DNA of 64,000 bases. Origin: Acanthosepion esculentum (Eukaryota > Mollusca > Cephalopoda > Sepiida > Sepiidae). The stretch lies in contig OZ038480.1 in assembly GCA_964036315.1 (NCBI GenBank), forward strand, positions 8,017,203 to 8,081,202, written 5' to 3'. The first letter of the stretch is position 1; every line of letters begins with the position of its first letter. The notes under the pieces are model-generated. The model searched no databases and had not been told where the DNA came from. It was given only the letters and a program-made list of their open reading frames with translations. This document shows positions 57,557 through 64,000 of the stretch, piece by piece. A program made the position numbers and the translations under genes.

Positions 57557-58845
57557 AAATTCAGCAGTAAATAAATCAGTGTTATTGGTGAAAATGTATT
57601 AATTTCTCTATTGGATCATGTTATTTAAATCGTGTCAATTATGTGTGAAAAATAATATCGCCCAAATGCCCGCCAAATCTGAAAGAAAAAGAGAAAAATT
57701 CATTAGACGCTTAAACTTAATTCACATTAAAATCAGCCCAAGTTATTGGAACACCCTTTCCAAACGAGTGTATCACCAGAAGGTAATGCTATTGCAGGAT
57801 TTGAACATGCAGCTTTTTTCGAGAATGCCTTTTATCGAAACTTATATTTCCTAAGCATTGCAAAGAAGAACTTGTAATCTTTCTCCGTAATTGTGCCATG
57901 CAGTAAATATAGACATAAACCTTTCAAGGGATAATTGAAATACCTGATGAATAAATATACGAGTGGAAACAATAAAATATCAACATCTGCTTTTTCAGGT
58001 TAAATTATTTTATATATATGTTTTAATCAGTGGATGAGATATTACATAAAGTAATGATTTCCTGGCATGTTTTCTTTCTAATAAATTTCAATTTCGAACA
58101 CCATATGATTGTATCTGTTATATTTCGGTCTAAAATGGTAAGTCAGTCACCAAGTAGAGCCGTTGGAATAATAGTAAGCATTTTAACATTACTAGGTCGA
58201 TTGTATTGTTGCACTCTTTCAAAGTTAGCGGTTTTTATATGCGTGGGTCTGTTCGATACCATATCTTTCTCTGCCTAGTCATCCACGCCTGTATGTTTAC
58301 AATGAGACACTGACATAATGCAATTTCAAATACCCCATAGCAAATCACAAAATATTCCAGAAAAAAAAATCCATTCCACTCGAGACGAAACACAATTTGG
58401 AAGACTACTGATTGAATTCAGCATGTATTTTTGAAAAGCCTGATTATTTGATTTTGGTCTCAGATTTTATGGTAACAAATAGCATGGTGCGAGAGAGCGG
58501 AAAATGGTTTGAGGCAATCATCCGTGTTCCTTAAAAAAAAAAAAAAATGGAAACCCCAATACAAATCAATCTGAAACTTGAAACTGAACGAAAATGTTCT
58601 TGATTAATGCTCGTCACACAAGTCAATTTGTAAAAAAAGTTCATTCCTTTTTGTATAAACAAATTTAATCACGAGAGAAATGTTATTCTTGCTTTAATAT
58701 TATTACTAATATAAATAAGTCCAGGTCTTTTTATACAGAAGTTTGATTCAAGTCATAAATTTAAACAGTAAGAAAATATTTGCACGTCATGAAGCCAAAG
58801 AAATAAGACTGTTTCATAATGAAACTCGACTATAAAACAAATTTT
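57557..58845. other. no gene recognised
   Basis: Open frames of 78 (57618) and 82 (58030) codons have no recognisable motif. Confidence 0.4.
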
Positions 58846-58849
58846 TATC

Positions 58850-59185
58850 ATTATTATTCCTTATTTACAGTCAGGACAACTTTATTCTGACGATCACAAG
58901 ATTTTGGCCGTTGTACTCTCAGGACTTCTTCACTTATTGATCACGGTAATCTTTAGGGAATTTCGAAATGAAGGCACTTTTTGATCTACGGTGATAGATC
59001 GTTTTCATTCCACTATCTTCAAGGATATCTCGTCTTATTTAGTTGTTCAGTTATTGTTAATCCTGTTTCCCCTGAGTGATTATTTCTTTGGGACCCTACC
59101 CGTGGCCTTGAACTCTCATATATAAAGACATCAAATTCCCTGACCAACGCATTAAACATCTAGGCCATTGTCCCTTGGCACAAGC
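58850..59185 (-). mobile_element. decayed SINE with tRNA-like head
   Basis: The minus strand has a head with TGGCCTAGATGT and AGAGTTCAAGGCC (A- and B-box-like) at 59180-59100 and a family-B-like ribozyme remnant near 58937-58905 (GTGAAGAAG, then CAACGGCCAAAA) with core bases lost. Confidence 0.55.
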
Positions 59186-59515
59186 CTGAATCTAGAACTT
59201 GCACCCTTAAAATAAATGTTTCTCTTGTCACCTCTACTGCTGTCTTGCAATCCAAATTGGTTCCCCTGGCCACTGCTTCTCTTTCTTCTATCTTGGTTTC
59301 CTTTTTGCCAACGTCGTCTTTATTTGTAATGTCCCAGTGTTATTTGTCACTCGTATTTCCGACACATGATGTTCTTTCTTAATTAACATCTCCTACATTG
59401 TATTTCTGCATATGTGATGTGGACCCGAAGTAGGGGCCACGGAAGGAAAACACGGAACACGGGTTAGAGGTAAGAAAGATATATTAAACAGAAAGGTTAC
59501 AAAGAATAGTGTAAG

Positions 59516-59659
59516 TTTCTGTTCTGTTTGTTGGTCCGACTGTAATTTGAGGGATCTTTCTTCCAATTTCTGCTGTCTTTCATCTGATTTTTGTTGGTGG
59601 TCCATCTGGACCTTTAACATTTGGACAATTATTTTTTGGAATTCTTCCATATTTAGATA
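59516..59659 (-). pseudogene. gag N-terminal fragment
   Basis: Starts at the ATG at 59657-59659 (MEEFQKII), is a Gln/Lys/Glu-rich coiled-coil-like segment, and runs directly into LTR sequence because of an internal deletion. Confidence 0.6.
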
Positions 59660-60364
59660 ATATGTAGAAAAGTAATGAAAGAACACACAAAACAGGAATA
59701 AATAAATAAACAACAGCAATTACTGTTGCTTTGAAAACCCGTGTACCAAATCTCGTAGTCAATTAATACAATTAATAAGAATACTTTCTGGTTTAGATCT
59801 TTCGAGATACCGTTGTTCCGTTAATTTCAATGTGACCATTTAAATTTTCTCCACACTTATTATATTTTTTTTAGAAGTGTGGGGAGAAAAATATCACTTA
59901 GACAGCAAAAAAAAAATAAATACACTGGATTTTTTTTCTCCTTCTTTTGGGAGAATTTGCTTTGCTTTTTTTTTTTTTTTTAGAAAAAACTCACCTCAAT
60001 CAATTTGAGGGGAGGGTAATTTTTATGCACGATATTTGTAGGAATTCAAATCAATTTAAAAAAAAGTTTTGAACACTTTGCTAAATGCGCGACTTGGTGA
60101 ATAGTTTTTTCGAACTTGAGTCAACCGTAGAACTTCGAGCTCTTGAGTTTGTCAGTTTGTTATGTGCATAAGCTGTTTTTTTTTGTAAGCAGTCGTTATC
60201 GATACTTGGTTGCTCGTTTATTGCGTTTCGTTCGCTGATGTAGTAATGCCAGCTCAAATTCTAGTTCAATACTGATGTGGGAACCAGTGGGGTTAAACGA
60301 GTCCTCTGTCGCAACTGATGTGAGACTGGGGCTTTGGGGTTTCGGTGTGGGTGCGTGTCTCGAA

Positions 60365-60377
60365 TCCTCTGTCGCCA
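60365..60377 (-). other. putative primer binding site
   Basis: TGGCGACAGAGGA starts one base after the LTR CA. Its complement would be a tRNA 3' end CTCTGTCG-CCA. A G discriminator is typical of tRNA-Ser, but this is an inference. Confidence 0.5.
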
Positions 60378-60378
60378 C

Positions 60379-60624
60379 TGATGTGGACCCGAAGTAGGGG
60401 CCACGGAAGGAAAACACGGAACACGGGTTAGAGGTAAGAAAGATATATTAAACAGAAAAGTTACAACGAATAGTGTAAGCAGAGCTTACTATCCAGTGGT
60501 GTCCGATATTGGTATCGTACGCGCCTGCGCATTACTGGTGCTACTCCTCCCATGATACTACCATTCACATAATAATATAGTACTGGGAGAGTCCATGATG
60601 TAGGGAAGTATTGGTCTCACAACA
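60379..60624 (-). repeat. 5' LTR
   Basis: TG...CA ends, a TATA-like ACTATATTATTA and a GC-rich GCGCAGGCGCG between the U3-like and U5-like parts. Its last 101 bases recur at 59415-59515. Confidence 0.82.
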
Positions 60625-60664
60625 ATATGCTAGACCAACTGGGGAGGCTGTCTTAGCCTACTAT

Positions 60665-61300
60665 AGATACTGATTCTTCCAGACAATTGATTCCCTAGTT
60701 TTCTTCTCTGTTCATTCTGCCGGAATTGGTTAGTAGTATTAGTCCTCCATAGAATATCAGTGATTTCTGATCTGATCCCCTTACACCTAACTGTTGTTTT
60801 TCGATGTTTTTCCATCCCATGAGTCTGTTGGTTTCATCTTTGCATTCTCTCTCTCCCAACCTGCAATTAATGGAAGACACAACATATTTCCCGCTCTTGT
60901 TACTCTCTGCGTTAACAGTAACTCGATATCTGCCTATATTGCTGAGATGAGGTATTATGTACATTATTTACATTATTCGGATTATTGTCCTTTATCTTTG
61001 TCGCCATATTTATTACAACGTTTCGGCCGTTGTACGCTCCGGTCTTTTTCAGATGATTGGAATGTTGAACTGAACCCTTTATTTCGCTCACTGGGGTAGA
61101 CTGTTTTAGTTCCACGTGTCATGTTTCAATGGAAGTCAATTGTCAGTTATGTCCTGGTAATTCCCCGCTCTAAGTTCTCCATTGCCTAAACCGGGTATTG
61201 AACTAACACTCTTTAGGTCCTGGATCTAACTAACGCCTTTATCCACTGTGCTCATGGCACAGTGGATAAAGGCGTTAGTTAGATCCAGTGACAGGACCCA
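60665..61300 (-). mobile_element. SINE family B copy with extended region and palindromic head
   Basis: Read right to left: tRNA-like head (61255-61190), body, decayed hammerhead-like core (CTGAAAA at about 61053) and the roughly 300-base extension also found at 53870-54150. The head is duplicated in reverse at 61254-61300, making a palindrome with axis near ATGGCAC. The left boundary meets the LTR element region near 60665. Confidence 0.82.
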
Positions 61301-61820
61301 AAGAACTTGTAGAGGCGCCACATGATTTTTGCTCTCTGTTTGGACGATAGAAATTTTTTTACGTTGTACAGATGATGGAAACTGAAGTGAACGAATTGCC
61401 TGGTGAAGGTTGCATTGTGATAAAGTATTGTCTTTAATCCATTCGCTGAGCGAGTTATAGATACACACAGGAAATGGATATGTTTTCTTTTTCTATTGTT
61501 ACCGAAGCAATTCATGTGCAGAAGATCTTAGGAATTCATCTACACAAAGAGAACATTTATGTGAAATTTTGAGTAGATTATATGAGCATTGAGGAATAAA
61601 TTTTGCATTTTTAAGGAAGTTTGTTTTTGTTTCTATAGAAATGTTCGGATATTAATAATTGTTTATATCTTCAAATTAAATGTATGTATATGTTTATATT
61701 TTTGTTTTCCATGTTGTCACTTTGCTTAGAAATGTGATCTGAGGAACCGGGAAAAAATCCCATTTCTGGGGAAATAAAATATAATCTATGGCCTCTTAAT
61801 GTTGTCTTTTTAAATATAAC
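61301..61820. other. no gene recognised
   Basis: Ordinary AT-rich sequence. Confidence 0.4.
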
Positions 61821-61835
61821 TATATATATATATAT

Positions 61836-61961
61836 ATATAAAAGTGGACATGGAAGTCAGCACTTAGAGGCGACAGTCTGTTTCATGCTAGTGCAATCGA
61901 TTGCACTAGCATGAAACAGACTGTCGCCTCTAAGTGCTGACTTCCATGTCCACTTTTATAT
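61836..61961. repeat. perfect 126-bp palindrome of family D terminus
   Basis: Two 63-base arms with no spacer, axis between 61898 and 61899 (CAATCGATTG). Each arm is the family D terminus from the (TA)n edge to the hammerhead region. The axis cuts through the CTGACGA core between CTGA and CGA, so the ribozyme is lost. The right side continues into the family's TTGAGCACTTTA block. Confidence 0.97.

Positions 61962-63202
<1,241 letters not shown>

Positions 63203-63270
<68 letters not shown>
63203..63270. repeat. (TA)n microsatellite
   Basis: Pure TA array. Confidence 0.95.
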
Positions 63271-63272
<2 letters not shown>

Positions 63273-63453
63273 AAATAAAAACAGACCATTTTTCGTTTTC
63301 CGCGGTCCTTTAAAAGGGCTGTGGTGAAATAATTTATTACATGGAACCATAAAGTGGTCTGTCTTTATTTAAATTATTAGCTCTGATTTACATTGAGCCC
63401 TCTTTATTTTATCCTCCTTGGGTCTAGCCATACGGATTACCTAGTTTTTCGTA

Positions 63454-63457
<4 letters not shown>
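63271..63457 (+). mobile_element. family C terminal fragment
   Basis: Contains TTTAAATAAAAACAGACCA, then the 3' half of the ribozyme-like region (GGCTGTGGTGAAATAATTTA) without CTGATGA, and the outer end through ACCTAGTTTTTCGTAAACT. It lies between two (TA)n arrays, like the 36.3-36.5 kb copy. Confidence 0.88.

Positions 63458-63519
<62 letters not shown>
63458..63519. repeat. (TA)n microsatellite
   Basis: Pure TA array after the family C end. Confidence 0.95.
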
Positions 63520-63521
<2 letters not shown>

Positions 63522-63556
63522 TATGATAATATGCATAAATACAAAAGGAAAAGTTA

Positions 63557-63603
63557 TCTCAGCCGATACGTTTCGTTCTCTATTTGACTTTATCAAAATA
63601 TAA
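63557..63603 (-). ncRNA. decayed hammerhead-like motif
   Basis: The minus strand reads TTGATAA in place of CTGATGA, a short stem II, and GAAACGTA with a minimal stem III. Two core changes; probably inactive. Confidence 0.25.
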
Positions 63604-63952
63604 ATCTACGCCCCGGAGTTTTCAAATATCTCCTTTCCTGAAAGAATCACTTCATTCCCATGTAAATTAACATGACAATTAAAATGTTAAAAAGATTAAA
63701 ATAAAACGGTTTAAATAATAACCTCCTGTTATTTAAAATATATAATGCATAAATTAACTAAAATAATTTAAATATTAATTGTACAAAAAATTCAACAACA
63801 TCATTTCCTCACTTTTGTTCATGAGACATTAAATGACGTCACTTAACATTTTCCCTAATTTACATAAACCTTTCAATTAAGATCATGAATATTTATGAGC
63901 GCCTCTTAAATTTAAAACTTAAAAAATTAAGAACATTTTTACCTTTGTTTAT

Positions 63953-64000
63953 ACAGGGTGAAATATATAAATTGTCATCTAAATGACGTAAAAATGAAAA
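63953..64000. mobile_element. terminus of a mariner-type element, cut by window end
   Basis: TACAGGGTGAAATATATAAA and the following ATTGTCATCTAAATGACG match the end at 36629 of the deleted mariner element (ATTGTCGTCTAAATGACG). A TA precedes the terminus. The rest lies outside the window. Confidence 0.75.

Larger units (their letters stand above)
59410..60629 (-). mobile_element. deleted Gypsy-like LTR retrotransposon
   Basis: Flanked by the 5-bp target duplication CATAT on the minus strand (60629-60625 and 59414-59410). The 5' LTR is 60624-60379 (246 bp), starting TGTTGTGAG and ending CACATCA. One base later comes TGGCGACAGAGGA, a primer-binding-site-like TGG sequence. The 3' LTR survives only as its last 101 bases (59515-59415). 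Between them is a leader and the start of a gag-like protein (MEEFQKIIVQMLKVQMDHQQ, then KSDERQQKLEERSLKLQSDQ). Pol is entirely deleted. Superfamily is inferred from gag style and TSD length. Confidence 0.82.

Noticed and set aside
57187..57558. CRISPR-like array
   Set aside because: Units are contiguous with no unique spacers, and the sequence is eukaryotic. It is a 30-bp minisatellite.
53870..60964. An 89-codon ORF conserved between 53870-54139 (+) and 60695-60964 (-) as a gene
   Set aside because: The two copies differ at about 11 nucleotides, of which about 10 change the amino acid and one is silent. That is neutral drift, not purifying selection. It is the extended 3' region of SINE family B.

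Overview
This window reads as repeat-dense intergenic or intronic DNA from an animal. It is most likely a coleoid cephalopod, probably an octopus. That inference rests on the non-LTR reverse-transcriptase families I recognise (the DDAALLAHSLEDTQTILDKF type, the Tx1-like type with AYADDVSMFVS, the R2/R4-like type with SVPHSW), the mariner transposase type (KRHGILLGIRIGSFNANISE), and the mass of (TA)n arrays, tRNA-derived SINEs and Helitrons. I see no complete host protein-coding gene. One orphan exon candidate (10980-11154) and one P450-like snippet (near 28.6 kb) are the only possible host coding sequence, and both are weak.

Layout: 0.6-4.2 kb holds R2/R4-like LINE relics. 4.19-4.52 kb is a complete tRNA-derived SINE. 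4.8-6.5 kb is an AT satellite. 6.5-6.9 kb is a Tc1/mariner-type MITE. 7-10 kb holds (TA)n arrays, a second LINE relic and ribozyme-bearing repeats. 10-16 kb holds a family C repeat, RTE-like and Penelope-like relics and a family E repeat. 17.1-17.9 kb is a Helitron. 18-33 kb is mostly LINE relics (RTE-like, Jockey-like, Tx1-like) separated by AT-rich DNA, ending in a Penelope-like (GIY-YIG type) relic. 34-38 kb is a cluster of hammerhead-like motifs and palindromes, including a hairpin of about 1.29 kb. 39.6-40.6 kb is family E with a 30-bp minisatellite. 43.8-45.6 kb is a Jockey-like LINE split by a Mutator-like element that carries TTAGGG-like repeats. 45.9-46.5 kb is a purine-only tract. 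50-53 kb holds family D elements and a Jockey-like LINE. 53.3-61.3 kb holds more SINE copies, a mariner relic, a 30-bp minisatellite and a deleted Gypsy-like LTR element with a 5-bp target duplication. 61.8-64 kb ends with a perfect 126-bp palindrome, (TA)n arrays and the terminus of a mariner element.

The main observation is that several unrelated repeat families in this one window contain the hammerhead ribozyme core: CTGANGA, a hairpin, GAAA, a short stem III, an H17 base and a closing stem I. The best cases are at 37288-37336 (-), 50224-50266 (-), 51209-51251 (+), 34494-34571 (-), 35107-35165 (-) with its mirror copy at 36273-36331 (+), 10146-10203 (-), 34955-34993 (+), and 4280-4326 (-). 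The last lies inside a SINE that also has a tRNA-like A/B-box head. Most sit beside (TA)n arrays. Hammerheads are known in Penelope-like elements, metazoan retrozymes and the schistosome SINE-like Sm-alpha repeat, so this looks like a locus where such families pile up. All structures were folded by eye and need covariance-model searches.
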